A stretch of 64,000 bases of DNA from Locusta migratoria (taxonomy: Eukaryota; Arthropoda; Insecta; Orthoptera; Acrididae), in the NCBI GenBank assembly GCA_026315105.1, contig CM048746.1, positions 349,745,548 through 349,809,547 on the forward strand. Direction: 5' to 3'. The position numbers were made by a program, and so were the translations under genes. Positions 34,071-45,085 of this stretch are shown here, piece after piece (the first letter of the stretch is position 1; every line of letters begins with the position of its first letter). The notes beneath the pieces were generated by a model. It was not told where the DNA came from and did not search any database. It worked only from the letters and a program-made list of their open reading frames with translations.

Positions 34071-35460
34071 ATGACTTCCTTCTCTTCTTCAGTGACGTTG
34101 ACCCAGAAACGGAAGATAGATTCGCCTCAGCAAAAGAAGACTCTGCCTAATTTACCGAAATTTCTTGTTGTGTCTCGCACCGACGGAAAAGACTTCAATT
34201 CTGTCAATCCTTTCCTTATACAGAAAGGTGTAGCTGCAATTGCTGGCCCTGTTAAAACCTGTTCACGTCAGCGCAATGGCACATTGTTGCTGGAAGTGGA
34301 CAGTGCCTTCCAAGCTCAGAAACTAATCCGGACTACATTGTTACACACGTTTCCTGTCAAGGTGGAAGCACATCGCACACTTAACTCGTTACGGGGGGTA
34401 GTCTTCACGAGATCCCTTGACGGGTTGTCTGATGAAGACATCCAATCCTATATGTCCGACCAGGGTGTGACAGCCGTCCATAGGGTAATGAAAAAGGTCG
34501 ATAACCAGCTAACACTGGCTTGTACTGTGTTTTTGACGTTCGACAGAGTTGACCTCCCGTCGAAGGTCAAAGCAGGGTATGAAGTCATCTCTGTCCGCCC
34601 TTATGTACCTAACCCAACGCGCTGTTTTCAGTGCCACAGGTACAACCATACCCGTGAACATTGCCCAAATGCAGCAAAGTCTGTCACTTGTGGTAGGGAC
34701 GCCCATGAGGGGGATTGCCCACCTCCGTCCCCTCACTGCCTAAACTGCAACGGTGACCATGCGGCTTCCTCTCGCGACTGCCCTGTATACAAGGATGAGA
34801 AGGTAATCCAGCAAATTCGGGTTACGGAAAAGGTATCGACATCTGCTGCTCGAAAGTTGTTGGTGAGTCGAAAGCCCGCTGTTCTCCCAGCGGGCACATA
34901 CCGTAAGGTCCTTACCTCTACTCGACCTACTAAGGATTCAAGTACCCAGACGTGTGATTTTACCTTCGCTGATACAGTTGTGCGATCCGCCAGCCCGAAG
35001 ATTGCCCGTTCCACGTCCCCGCTTCCTCCTGCTGCTCCTAAAGTACAGTCTTCGTCAACCTCTAGTAAACCGCGGGCACCTAAACAAGATGCCCGGACTT
35101 TGAGAAAGGAACCCGTCCGTGAGGATCTTCTGTGTTCTCAGGCTTCCCAACTGTCGACTGCCTCTTCTCACCGTCACTCTTCGAGAAGAGCCAACAAGAA
35201 AGAGCTCCTCTCCTTCCTCGCCGAGGCGTGACCCATCCGTCATGCCGTCCAACAGTTGCCGGCCTTGGCCGTCTTCTGTTTCACCGGGTCGCTCTGTCTG
35301 CCGGGCACCCGGCCCTTTACCGGCGGTGGAAACTGCCCCTCCTGATCAACTCGGGGAGGTGGCAGGCACGTCGGTCGAACCTATGGACCACGACCCTTTG
35401 CCCCTAGACAGCGATAACAGTGCTCCCTCGAAATCCGGTCCTCAGCGGCCATCGAGGTGA
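34071..35460 (+). pseudogene. ORF1 (gag-like, zinc knuckles) of LINE copy A, frameshifted
   Basis: Starts at ATG 34071 (MTSFSSSVTLTQKRKIDSPQ) and stays open to a stop at 35231. Near 35205 two A residues are missing relative to copy B (AAGAAAGAG against AAGAAAAAGAG), shifting the Ser/Pro-rich C-terminus into another frame that ends at 35460. The first Cys of the second zinc knuckle is Ser (AAKSVTCGRD against AAKCVTCGRD in copy B). It would have been the RNA-binding RNP protein of the element. Confidence 0.9.
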
Positions 35461-35509
35461 CCCCGCTTGCTAGTTGGTTTTTATCCTTATATCTTCTCTC
35501 ATTTTTATC

Positions 35510-37829
35510 AAGGCGCTCCTTCAATGGAATATTCGCGGCATTCGTTCCAATCGGGAGGAGTTAAAACTACTCCTTCGGTTGCACTGCCCGCTTCTAGTCT
35601 GTCTACAAGAAACAAAGTTGCGTCCACGTGATCGTGCAGACTTTCCACACTACACCTCTGTGCGGTTCGATCTGCCACCCGTGGAAGGTGTCCCAGCCCA
35701 TGGAGGGGTTCTGATGCTCCTTTGAGACGATGTCTATTTCCATCCCATTTCCTTGCATACTCACCTGCAGGCAGTTGCCGTCCGCATCACTTTATCCACA
35801 TTTACCTTCTCCCTCTGTAATATCTATTCGCCATCGTCATCTGCCCTTACTAGGGCAGATGTGCTACACCTTGTTGACCAGCTCCCTTCACCTTTCGTGT
35901 TGGTAGGCGACTTTAATGCCCACCACCCCCTATGGGGCTCTCCGGCACCTTGTCCGAGAGGCTCCCTTTTGGTGGACCTTCTCCAACACCTCGATCTTGT
36001 CTGCCTCAACACTGGTGCACCGACCTTCCTTTCAGACACAACACACACTTATTCCCATATAGACCTCGCAATATGCACTCCTCAGCTTGCCGGTTGGTTT
36101 GAGTGGTATGCACTTTCTGACACGTACTCAAGTGACCATTTCCCTTGTATCATCCACTTTCTGCATCATTCCCCATCTCCTCGTCCCACCAGTTGGAACA
36201 TTTCCAAAGCCGACTGGGGGCTTTATTCTTCCGTGGCTGTTTTTCACGATCAGAATTTTCCCAACTGTGACAGTCAGGTCGACTACCTCACAGAGGTTAT
36301 TCTCACCGCTGCTGAACGTTCCATACCTCGTACATCCTCTTCTCCACGTCGTGTCCAGGTCCCTTGGTGGACTGCAGCCTGCCGCAACGCACTTAGAGCC
36401 CGGCGCCGTGCTTTACGCACCTTCCGCCGCCACCCAACTTTGGAGAATTGCATCAATTATAAACGTATGAGAGCGCAATGTCGTCGTATAATAAACGACA
36501 GCAGGAAAGCTTGCTGGACTGCTTTTACTAGTTCTTTTAACCATTTTACTCCCTCCACGGTTGTTTGGGGTGGCCTACGCCGTTTATCCGGCATCAAGGT
36601 CCACTCCCCGATTCCTGGCCTGACCGTGGAGAACGCAGTCCTCGTGGATCCCGCTGCTGTTTCCAACGCATTGGGCCGTTTCTTTGCGGAGGTTTCGAGC
36701 TCTGCCCATTACCACCCTGCCTCTCTTCCTCGCAAACAGGTAGAGGAGGCACGGCCGCCTTCTTTCCGCTCTTTTAATCGTGAAAATTATAATGTCGCCT
36801 TCACGATGCAGGAGCTAGACCGTGCTCTCGCCCTGTCTCAATCTTCTGCTCCCGGGCCCGATTCCATTCATATTGAGATGCTGAAGAACCTCTCTCCTGC
36901 GGGCAAGTGCTTTCTTCTTAGTACCTACAATCGCAATGGCGTGAAGCCATTGTTGTCCCCATCCCCAAACCAGGGAAGGACAAACACCTTCCTTCCAGTT
37001 ATCGCCCCATTTCTCTGACGAGCTGCGTCTGTAAGGTGATGGAACGCATGGTTAACGCTCGGTTGGTCTGGCTCCTCGAATCTCGCCGCTTCCTGACTAA
37101 TATCCAATGCGTTTTTCGTCGACACCGCTCTGCTGCTGATCACCTCGTTACGTTGTCGACCTTCATTATGAACAACTTTCTAAAGAAGCGTCAAACAGTA
37201 GCAGTGTTCTTCGACTTGGAGAAGGCATACGATACCTGTTGGAGAGCGGGCATTCTCCGCACATTGCACACATGGGGCCTTCGGGGCCGCCTTCCTCTTT
37301 TCATTCAAGCGTTTTTGGCGGATCGCAAGTTCCGGGTACAGGTGGGCTCTGTTTTGTCAGATACCTTTTGCCAGGAGAATGGGGTACCACAGGGCTCCGT
37401 CTTGAGTGTGGCGCTCTTTGCCATTGCAATCAATCCGATCGTAGATTGCCTTTCAGCTGACGTCTCCGGATCTCTTTTTTGTTGACGATTTCGCAATTTA
37501 TTGAAGCGCCCAGCGGACATGTCTCTTGGAGCGTTCTCTTCAACGCTGTCTTGACCGTCTATATTCCTGGAGCATCGCAAACGGCTTCTGATTCTCCACT
37601 GAGAAAACTGTGTGTATAAACTTCTGGAGATACAAGGAATTTCTTCCACCTTCTCTACATCTCGGCCCTGTTGCTCTCCCTTTCGTGGAGACTACTAAAT
37701 TCTTGGGGCTCATGTTGGATCGGAAACTTGGTTGGTCCACACACGTGTCCTACCTGGCTGCCCGTTGTGCCCGATCCCTTAATGTTCTTCGTGTCCTCAG
37801 TGGCACGTCATGGGGAGCGGATCGTACGG
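35510..37829 (+). pseudogene. ORF2 of LINE copy A, first part, broken
   Basis: The start codon is lost (ATGGC of copy B is AAGGC). An Arg codon is a TGA stop near 35723. About 28 nt are deleted near 36935, removing IWTEGHVPTS. One extra T in a T-run at about 37475 shifts the frame immediately before the catalytic FVDD. The endonuclease (VGDFNAHHPLWGS) and RT blocks remain readable between the lesions. Interrupted by copy B within WGADRT. Confidence 0.92.
37819..37829. repeat. Target-site duplication of LINE copy B, left
   Basis: GGATCGTACGG, part of copy A ORF2, is repeated at 43738-43748 right after the A-tail of copy B. Confidence 0.95.
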
Positions 37830-38457
37830 CCCCCCAGGGGGCCCACAGTTCTTTTGTGGGTACGTGTGTGGCGCGCACGGGGCCCCGAGCCGGAGCAGCC
37901 TTTCTTCTGCCCCAGGCTGCTTCACTGTCCCTCCCGGTTTATGCCTTCGCCCGGAGACGGGCATATTTCGTGAGCTACTGTGGTTCTTGTTGTGGTTCTT
38001 CTTCCTTCGTTCCTTCCCTTCTTACCCTTTGTTTTCTGTCTTTCTCTCCTTGTACTCTCCTGGCTTTCTTCTCCTCATTCGTCTCCGCTTCGGCGTTTGA
38101 GACACTTCTTCCTTCTTTCTCTTCATTTCCTATCCTCTTCTTCTTTCCTCCCTGTGCGTGTCTGAAGGCCGACCCACGCATTATCGTGCGTAGCAGGTGA
38201 CGGGGTAACGCGTAATTCCCCGCCCCGGGTAGACAAGTAGGGCACGTACGTACCCCCTGGTAAAGGCCAGGCCCAGGGAGGGGTGATTACCCGAGCTGGT
38301 ACCTTCCGAACGTGCCGATTGGTCCCTCCGTCAGTTCTCGGGAGGTGTGACCTGAGGTGTGAACAATCACCTAAGGCGGGTAAGCCCTCGGAGAGGGCCC
38401 CCACTAGGAAGGAGCGCGCCATCGGAGACGCCGGTAATCACGGGGGACACTTCCGCG

Positions 38458-39849
38458 ATGACTTCCTTATCTTCTTTCGTGACGTTGACTCACAAACGTA
38501 AGTTAGACTCGCCTCAGCCTAAAAAGACTCTGCCTAATGTGCCTAAATTTCTGGTTGTCTCTCGCACCGACGGAAAGGATTTCAATTCTGTCAATACTTT
38601 CGTTATACAGAAAGGTGTAGATGCAATTGCTGGCCCTGTTAAAACCTGTTCACGTCAGCGCAATGGCACATTGTTGCTGGAAGTGGACAGTGCCTTCCAA
38701 GCCCAAAAACTTATACGTACTACGTTGTTGCACACGTTTCCCGTTAAGGTAGAAGCACACCGCACACTCAACTCGTCAAGGGGGGTAGTTTTTACGAGAT
38801 CCCTTGACGGGCTGTCTGATGAAGACATCCAATCGTATATGTCCGATCAGGGTGTGACAGCCGTCCACAGGGTGATGAAAAAGGTCGATACCCAATTGAC
38901 ACCGACTCGTACTGTGTTTTTGACGTTCGACAGAGTTGACCTCCCGTCGAAGGTCAAAGCAGGGTATGAAGTCATCTCTGTCCGACCTTATGTGCCTAAC
39001 CCAACGCGCTGTTTTCAATGCCACAGGTACAATCATACCCGTGAACATTGCCCAAATGCAGCAAAGTGTGTCACTTGTGGTAGGGACGCCCATGAGGGGG
39101 ATTGCCCACCTCCGTCCCCTCACTGCCTAAACTGCAACGGTGACCATGCGGCTTCCTCTCGCGACTGTCCTGTATACAAGGATGAGAAGGTAATCCAGCA
39201 AATCCGGGTTACGGAGAAGGTATCAACATCTGCCGCTCGTAAGTTGTTGGCGAGTCGAAAGCCCACTGTCCTCCCAGCGGGTACATACAGTAAGGTACTC
39301 ACCTCACCTCGACCTACCAAAGATTCCAGTACCCAGACATGTGATTTCACTTTCGCTGACACAGTTGTGCGATCCGCCAGCCCGAAGATTGCCCGTTCCA
39401 CGTCCCCGCTTCCTCCTGCTGCTTCTAAGGTACAGTCTTCGTCAACATCTAGTAAACCGCGGGCACCTAAACAAGATGCCCGGACCTTGAAAAAGGAACC
39501 CGTCCGCGAGGATTTTCTGCGTTCTCAGGCTTCCCAACCGTCAACTGCCTCTTCCCGCCGTCACTCTTCCAGAAGAGCTGACAAGAAAAAGAGTTCCTCT
39601 CCTTCCCCGCCGAGGCGTGACCCATCTGTCGCGCCGTCCAACAGTTGCCGGCCTCGGCCGTCTTCTGTTTCACCGGGACGCTCCGTTTGCCGGGCGCCCG
39701 GCCCTTTACCGGCGGTGGAAACTGCCCCTCCTGATCAACTCAGGGAGGTGGCAGGCGCGTCGGTCGAACCTATGGACCACGACCCTTTGCCCCTGGACAG
39801 CGATAGCAGTGCTCCCTCGAAATCCGGTCCTCAGCGGCCGTCGAGGTGA
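38458..39849 (+). CDS. LINE copy B ORF1: gag-like RNA-binding protein with zinc knuckles
   Basis: 463 residues from ATG 38458 (MTSLSSFVTLTHKRKLDSPQ). The frame is open further upstream but without a better ATG. A folded region of about residues 28-180 (FLVVSRTDGKDFNSVN onwards, resembling the RNA-recognition-type part of such proteins) precedes three Cys/His knuckles: CFQCHRYNHTREHC (185-198), CVTCGRDAHEGDC (204-216) and CLNCNGDHAASSRDC (223-237). The C-terminal ~220 residues are Ser/Pro/Lys-rich. Such ORF1 proteins coat the element RNA and travel with it to the nucleus. The stop is 50 bp before the ORF2 ATG. All knuckle residues are intact, unlike copy A. Confidence 0.93.
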   Translation: MTSLSSFVTLTHKRKLDSPQPKKTLPNVPKFLVVSRTDGKDFNSVNTFVIQKGVDAIAGPVKTCSRQRNGTLLLEVDSAFQAQKLIRTTLLHTFPVKVEAHRTLNSSRGVVFTRSLDGLSDEDIQSYMSDQGVTAVHRVMKKVDTQLTPTRTVFLTFDRVDLPSKVKAGYEVISVRPYVPNPTRCFQCHRYNHTREHCPNAAKCVTCGRDAHEGDCPPPSPHCLNCNGDHAASSRDCPVYKDEKVIQQIRVTEKVSTSAARKLLASRKPTVLPAGTYSKVLTSPRPTKDSSTQTCDFTFADTVVRSASPKIARSTSPLPPAASKVQSSSTSSKPRAPKQDARTLKKEPVREDFLRSQASQPSTASSRRHSSRRADKKKSSSPSPPRRDPSVAPSNSCRPRPSSVSPGRSVCRAPGPLPAVETAPPDQLREVAGASVEPMDHDPLPLDSDSSAPSKSGPQRPSR

Positions 39850-39898
39850 CCCCGCTCGCTACTTGGTTTTTATCCTTATTTCTTCTCTCATTTTTATC

Positions 39899-42800
39899 AT
39901 GGCACTCCTTCAATGGAACATTCGCGGCATTCGTTCTAATCGGGAGGAGTTAAAATTACTCCTTCGATTGCACTGCCCGCTTCTAGTCTGCCTCCAGGAA
40001 ACTAAGTTGCGTCCACGTGATCGTGCAGACTTTCCACACTACACCTCTGTGCGGTTCGACCTGCCACCTGTGGAAGGTGTCCCAGCCCATGGAGGGGTTC
40101 TGATGCTCCTTCGAGACGACGTCTATTTCCATCCCATTTCCTTGCACACTCACCTACAGGCAGTTGCCGTCCGCATCACCTTATCCACATTTACCTTCTC
40201 CCTCTGTAATATATATTCGCCATCGTCATCTGCCCTTACTAGGGCAGATTTGCTAAACCTTGTTGACCAGCTCCCTTCACCTTTCGTGTTGGTAGGCGAC
40301 TTTAATGCCCACCACCCCCTATGGGGCTCTCCGGCACCTTGTCCGAGAGGCTCCCTTTTGGTGGACATTCTCCACCACCTCGATCTTGTCTGCCTCAACA
40401 CCGGTGCACCGACCTTCCTTTCTGACACAACACACACTTATTCCCATATAGACCTCGCAATATGCACTCCTCAGCTTGCCGGTCGGTTTGAGTGGTATGC
40501 ACTTTCTGACACGTACTCGAGTGACCATTTCCCTTGTATCATCCACTTCCTACATCATTCCCCATCTCCACGTCCCACCAGTTGGAACATTTCTAAAGCC
40601 GACTGGGGCCTTTATTCTTCCATGGCTGTTTTTCACAATCAGAATTTTCCCAACTGTGACAGTCAGGTCGAATACCTCACAGAGGTTATCCTCACTGCTG
40701 CTGAACGTTCCATACCTCGTACATCCTCTTCTCCACGTCGTGTCCAGGTCCCTTGGTGGACTGCAGCCTGCCGCGACGCGCTTCGAGCCCGGCGCCGTGC
40801 TTTACGCACCTTCCGCCGCCACCCAACTTTGGAGAATTGCATCAATTACAAACGTATGAGAGCGCAGTGTCGTCGTATCATAAACGACAGCAAGAAAGCT
40901 TGCTGGACAGCTTTTACTAGTTCTTTTAACCGTTTTACTCCCTCCACGGTTGTCTGGGGTGGCCTACGCCGTTTGTCCGGCATCAAGGTCCACTCCCCGA
41001 TTCCTGGCCTGACCGTGGAGAACGCGGTCCTCGTGGACCCAGCTGATGTTTCAAACGCATTGGGTCGTTTCTTTGCGGAGGTTTCGAGCTCTGCCCATTA
41101 CCACCCTGCCTTTCTCCCTCGCAAACAGGTAGAGGAGGCACGGCCGCCTTCTTTCCGTTCTTTTAATCGGGAAAATTATAACGTCGCCTTCACCATGCAG
41201 GAGCTAGATCGTGCTCTCGCCCTGTCCCGGTCTTCTGCTCCCGGGCCCGATTCCATTCACATTGAAATGCTGAAGAACCTCTCTCTTGCGAGCAAGTGCT
41301 TTCTTCTTAGTACCTACAATCGCATATGGACTGAAGGTCATGTTCCCACAAGTTGGCGTGAAGCCATTGTTGTCCCCATCCCCAAACCAGGGAAGGACAA
41401 ACACCTTCCTTCCAGTTATCGTCCTATTTCTCTGACGAGCTGCGTCTGTAAGGTGATGGAACGCATGGTTAACGCTCGGTTGGTCTGGCTCCTCGAATCT
41501 CGCCGCCTTCTGACTAATATCCAATGCGGTTTTCGTCGACACCGCTCTGCTGCTGACCACCTCGTTACGTTGTCGACCTTCATTATGAACAACTTTCTGA
41601 AGAAGCGTCAAACAGTAGCCGTGTTCTTCGACTTGGAGAAGGCATACGATACCTGTTGGAGAGCGGGCATTCTCCGCACGTTGCACACATGGGGCCTTCG
41701 GGGCCGCCTTCCTCTTTTCATTCAAGCGTTTTTGGCGGATCGCAAGTTCCGGGTGCGGGTGGGCTCTGTTTTGTCAGATACCTTTTGCCAGGAGAATGGG
41801 GTACCACAGGGCTCCGTCTTGAGTGTGGCGCTCTTTGCCATTGCAATCAATCCGATCGTAGATTGCCTTTCAGCCGACGTCTCCGGATCTCTTTTTGTTG
41901 ACGATTTCGCAATTTATTGTAGCGCCCAGCGGACGTGTCTCTTGGAGCGTTCTCTCCAACGCTGTCTTGACCGTCTGTATTCCTGGAGCATCGCAAACGG
42001 CTTCCGATTCTCCACTGAGAAAACTGTGTGTATCAATTTCTGGAGATACAAGGAATTTCTTCCACCTTCTCTACGTCTCGGCCCTGTTGCTCTCCCTTTC
42101 GTGGAGACTACAAAATTCTTGGGACTCATGTTGGATCGGAAACTTTGCTGGTCCACACACGTGTCCTACCTGGCTGCCCGTTGTGCCCGATCCCTTAACG
42201 TTCTTCGTGTCCTCAGTGGCACGTCATGGGGAGCGGATCGTACCGTCCTGCTTCACCTTTACCAGGCCATTGTTCAGTCGAAGCTCGACTATGGAAGCCT
42301 TGTATACTCTTCAGCACGGCCGTCTATTCTCCGCCGTCTCAATTCTATCCACCATCGTGGATTACGTTTGGCGACCGGTGCATTTTATACCAGCCCTGTT
42401 GAAAGTCTGTATGCCGAGGCTGCTGTATTACCCTTGACCAATCGACGTGACATACTCTTGTGTCGGTACGCATGCCGCCTACGGTCGATGCCCAACCATC
42501 CATCTTACAGATTATTTTTTGACGACTCACTCGATCGCCAATATCAGTTGTCTGCGATTGCCTTGCTTCCACCGGGAGTTCGGTTTCGCCGCCTGCTACA
42601 GCGGCTCGATTTTACCCTTCCTTCCACCCTTCGGTTGAGCGAAAGCCCATTGCCACCGTGGCATCAGGCCCAGGTTCACACACACCTCGAACTTAGTTCG
42701 CTCCCCAAGGAGAGCACTCCGGATTTGGTATTCCGCTCGAGGCTTGTCGAACTCCGTTCGCGGTTCGATTATGCCGTATTTATTTACACTGATGGTTCCA

Positions 42801-43582
42801 AGAGCACTGCCGGTGTCGGATCTGCCTTCGTCGTCGGTGACAACCGTTTCCAATACAAGCTCCCTGACCGGTGCTCAAACTTCACGGCTGAGCTTTTCGC
42901 CCTCCACCAGGCCGTTTTGTATACCTGCCGCCACCGCCAACCTTTCTATGCCATATGTTCTGACTCCCTTAGTGCCCTGCAGAGTCTTAAGGACCCTTTC
43001 TCGAACCATCCTCTCGTGTATCGGATCCAACGCTCCCTCCAGTTGCTGGCTGATGACAGCTGTCACGTTTCTTTCCTGTGGGTTCCTGGCCATGTGGGTG
43101 TGCCCGGGAATGAGGCCGCCGACACAGCAGCCAAGGCAGCAGCTCTTTTGCCTCGCATGGCTACCTTTTGCGTCCCATCGGACGATGTTCAACGGGCTCT
43201 TCGCCGGAGTATCGTGTCGCAATGGCACAGTGTGTGGCTTTCACTGTACAATAATAAATTGCGAACTGTCAAACCGATCCCGACCGCTTGGAGGACATCC
43301 TCACGCCCCTCTCGGCGGGAGGAGGTCATCCTGGCTCGGTTGCGGATCGGTCATTGCCGTTTCAGCCACCGTCACTTGCTGTCCGCCGAACCTGCACCGC
43401 TATGCTCCTGCGGTGAACTGTTGACAGTGCGACATGTTTTACTGACTTGTGTTAATTTTAATCACCTCCGTGTAGCCCTTCACTTTCCGTCTACTCTGGA
43501 GGAAATTTTAGCTGATGACACACGAGCAGCTGCTCGAGTTTTGCGTTTTATCAACTTGGCCAACCTATCCAAGGATATTTAA
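39899..43582 (+). CDS. LINE copy B ORF2: AP endonuclease, reverse transcriptase, RNase H
   Basis: 1227 residues from ATG 39899 (MALLQWNIRGIRSNREELKL). The frame is also open for 282 nt upstream, overlapping ORF1. N-terminal AP-like endonuclease: WNIRG, QETKL, VGDFNAHHPLWGS, SDHFP. RT: EAIVVPIPKPGKDK, YRPISLTSCVCK, FFDLEKAYD, NGVPQGS, catalytic FVDDFAIY (Asp 668-669). RNase H: YTDGSKS (Asp 965), TAELFAL, CSDSLSAL, WVPGHVGVPGNEAAD. The tail has a CSCGELLTVRHVLLTC cysteine/histidine cluster, usual in the I group. It makes the nick, primes first-strand synthesis on it and removes RNA. All key residues seen are present. Confidence 0.94.
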   Translation: MALLQWNIRGIRSNREELKLLLRLHCPLLVCLQETKLRPRDRADFPHYTSVRFDLPPVEGVPAHGGVLMLLRDDVYFHPISLHTHLQAVAVRITLSTFTFSLCNIYSPSSSALTRADLLNLVDQLPSPFVLVGDFNAHHPLWGSPAPCPRGSLLVDILHHLDLVCLNTGAPTFLSDTTHTYSHIDLAICTPQLAGRFEWYALSDTYSSDHFPCIIHFLHHSPSPRPTSWNISKADWGLYSSMAVFHNQNFPNCDSQVEYLTEVILTAAERSIPRTSSSPRRVQVPWWTAACRDALRARRRALRTFRRHPTLENCINYKRMRAQCRRIINDSKKACWTAFTSSFNRFTPSTVVWGGLRRLSGIKVHSPIPGLTVENAVLVDPADVSNALGRFFAEVSSSAHYHPAFLPRKQVEEARPPSFRSFNRENYNVAFTMQELDRALALSRSSAPGPDSIHIEMLKNLSLASKCFLLSTYNRIWTEGHVPTSWREAIVVPIPKPGKDKHLPSSYRPISLTSCVCKVMERMVNARLVWLLESRRLLTNIQCGFRRHRSAADHLVTLSTFIMNNFLKKRQTVAVFFDLEKAYDTCWRAGILRTLHTWGLRGRLPLFIQAFLADRKFRVRVGSVLSDTFCQENGVPQGSVLSVALFAIAINPIVDCLSADVSGSLFVDDFAIYCSAQRTCLLERSLQRCLDRLYSWSIANGFRFSTEKTVCINFWRYKEFLPPSLRLGPVALPFVETTKFLGLMLDRKLCWSTHVSYLAARCARSLNVLRVLSGTSWGADRTVLLHLYQAIVQSKLDYGSLVYSSARPSILRRLNSIHHRGLRLATGAFYTSPVESLYAEAAVLPLTNRRDILLCRYACRLRSMPNHPSYRLFFDDSLDRQYQLSAIALLPPGVRFRRLLQRLDFTLPSTLRLSESPLPPWHQAQVHTHLELSSLPKESTPDLVFRSRLVELRSRFDYAVFIYTDGSKSTAGVGSAFVVGDNRFQYKLPDRCSNFTAELFALHQAVLYTCRHRQPFYAICSDSLSALQSLKDPFSNHPLVYRIQRSLQLLADDSCHVSFLWVPGHVGVPGNEAADTAAKAAALLPRMATFCVPSDDVQRALRRSIVSQWHSVWLSLYNNKLRTVKPIPTAWRTSSRPSRREEVILARLRIGHCRFSHRHLLSAEPAPLCSCGELLTVRHVLLTCVNFNHLRVALHFPSTLEEILADDTRAAARVLRFINLANLSKDI

Positions 43583-43680
43583 CCCTTTTAATTGTCTTTT
43601 ATCTTTCGTTTTTAGCCTCTTGCTGATGTTCTGACAGTCACCATTTTTTTTTAGATCATAGCGATTCAATGTTCTTAGCT

Positions 43681-43711
43681 GGGCGCTAATGACCATAGAA
43701 GTTGTGCGCCC
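43681..43711 (+). promoter_or_regulatory. 3'-terminal hairpin of LINE copy B
   Basis: Stem GGGCGC/GCGCCC around a 19-nt loop containing ATGACC and AGTT, 8 nt before the A-tail. The same hairpin occurs in copy A (45185-45215). This is the likely recognition structure for the element's own RT (inference). Confidence 0.7.
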
Positions 43712-43737
43712 TAAAACCACAAAAAAAAAAAAAAAAA

Positions 43738-43748
43738 GGATCGTACGG
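43738..43748. repeat. Target-site duplication of LINE copy B, right
   Basis: GGATCGTACGG, identical to 37819-37829; after it copy A ORF2 resumes without loss of bases. Confidence 0.95.
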
Positions 43749-45085
43749 TCCTGCTTCACCTTTACGAGGCCATTGTTCAGTCGAAGCTCGACTACGGAAG
43801 CCTTGTATACTCTTCTGCACGGCCGTCGATTCTCCGCCGTCTCAACTCTATCCACCATCGCGGTTTACTTCTTGCAACCGGTGCATTTTATACTAGCCCT
43901 GTTGAAAGTCTGTATGCCGAGGCTGCTGTATTACCCTTGACCACTCGGTGTGACATACTCTTGTGTCGGTACGCATGCCGCCTGCGGTCGATGCCCAACC
44001 ATCCATTTTACCGATTATTTTTTGATGACTCACTCGATCACCAATATCAGTTGTCTGCGATTGCCTTGCTTCCACCTGGAGTTCGCTTTTGCCGCGTACT
44101 ACAGCGGCTCGATTTTACCCTTCCTTCCACCTTTCGGTTAAGCGACAGCCCATTGCCACCGTGGCATCAGGCCCAGGTTCACACTCACCTTGAACTTAGT
44201 TCGCTCCCCAAGGAGAGCACTCCGGATTTGGTATACCGCTCGAGGCTTGTCGAACTCCGTTCGCAGTTCGATAACGCCATATTTATTTACACTGATGGTT
44301 CCAAGAGCACTGCCCGTGTTGGATCTGCCTTCGTTGTCGGGGACAACCGGTTCCAATACAAGCTCCCTGACCGGTGTTAGAGTTTCACGGCTGAGCTTTT
44401 TGCCCTCCACCAGGCTGTTTTGTACACCTGCCGCCACCGCGAACCTTTCTATGCCATATGTTCGGACTCCCTTATTGCCCTGCAGAGTCTTAAGGACCCT
44501 TTCTCGAACCATCCTCTTGTGTATTGGATCCAACGCTCCCTCCAGTTGCTAGCTGATGACAGCTGTCACGTTTCTTTCCTGTGGGTCCCTGGCCACGTGG
44601 GAGTGCCGGGGAATGAGACCGCCAACATAGCAGCCAAGGCAGCAGCTCTTTTGTCTCGCATGGCTACCTTTTGCGTCCCATCGGACGATGTTCAACGGGC
44701 TCTTCGCCGGAGTATCGTGTCGTCCTGGCACAGTGCGTGGTTCTCACTGTATGACAATAAATTGAGAACTGTAAAACCGATCCCAACCGCTTGGAGGACC
44801 TCGTCACGCCCCTCTCGGCGAGAGGAGGTCATCCTGGCCCGGTTGCGGATCGGTCACTGCCGTTTCAGCCACCGTCACTTGCTATCCGCCGAACCTGCAC
44901 CGCTGTGCTCCTGTGGTGAACTGCTGACAGTGTGACATGTTTTACTGACTTGTGTTAATTTTAATCATCTCTGTGTAGCCCTTCACTTTACGTCTACTCT
45001 GGAGGAAATTTTAGCTGATGACACACGAGCAGCTGCTCTAGTTTTGCGTTTTATCAACTTGGCCAACTTATCCAAGGATATTTAA
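43749..45085 (+). pseudogene. ORF2 of LINE copy A, C-terminal part, broken
   Basis: Same frame order as copy B residues from VLLHLY onward. A TAG stop lies near 44379 (PDRC then stop, where copy B has PDRCSNF). A CGA to TGA stop lies near 44934 in the Cys-rich tail (LLTV then stop, where copy B has LLTVRH). RNase H motifs YTDGSKS and WVPGHVGVPGNETAN are readable, the last with Asp changed to Asn. Confidence 0.92.

Larger units (their letters stand above)
33458..37829 (+). mobile_element. I-superfamily LINE copy A, 5' part (degenerate)
   Basis: The full 5' end begins CCCCCAGGGGGCCCACAG, the same start as copy B at 37830. A ~610-bp 5' UTR, a broken ORF1 and the first ~770 codons of a broken ORF2 follow. 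The sequence is cut at 37829 by insertion of copy B and continues at 43749. Differences from copy B are only a few per 60 bases, so A is also fairly young. Confidence 0.95.
37830..43737 (+). mobile_element. Full-length I-superfamily LINE, copy B (both ORFs open)
   Basis: About 5.9 kb: a 5' UTR of ~628 bp, ORF1 38458-39849, ORF2 39899-43582, and a short 3' UTR with a GGGCGC/GCGCCC hairpin and an A-tail. An 11-bp target duplication flanks it. The order endonuclease, RT, RNase H places it in the I superfamily (I/Nimb-like); the clade within it is my inference. No inactivating lesion was seen, so it is probably recent and perhaps competent. It lies in sense orientation in cytochrome c1 intron 2. 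Confidence 0.95.

Noticed and set aside
38359..38457. ORF1 of LINE copy B starting near 38359
   Set aside because: The first codon there is GTG. The first ATG in frame is 38458.
39617..39898. ORF2 of LINE copy B starting near 39617
   Set aside because: The frame is open there but begins at a GTG overlapping ORF1. ATG 39899 gives the conserved endonuclease start (MALLQWNIRG).
34509..43228. Many minus-strand open frames opposite LINE copies A and B
   Set aside because: They are shadows of ORF1 and ORF2 on the other strand, with no recognisable domains.
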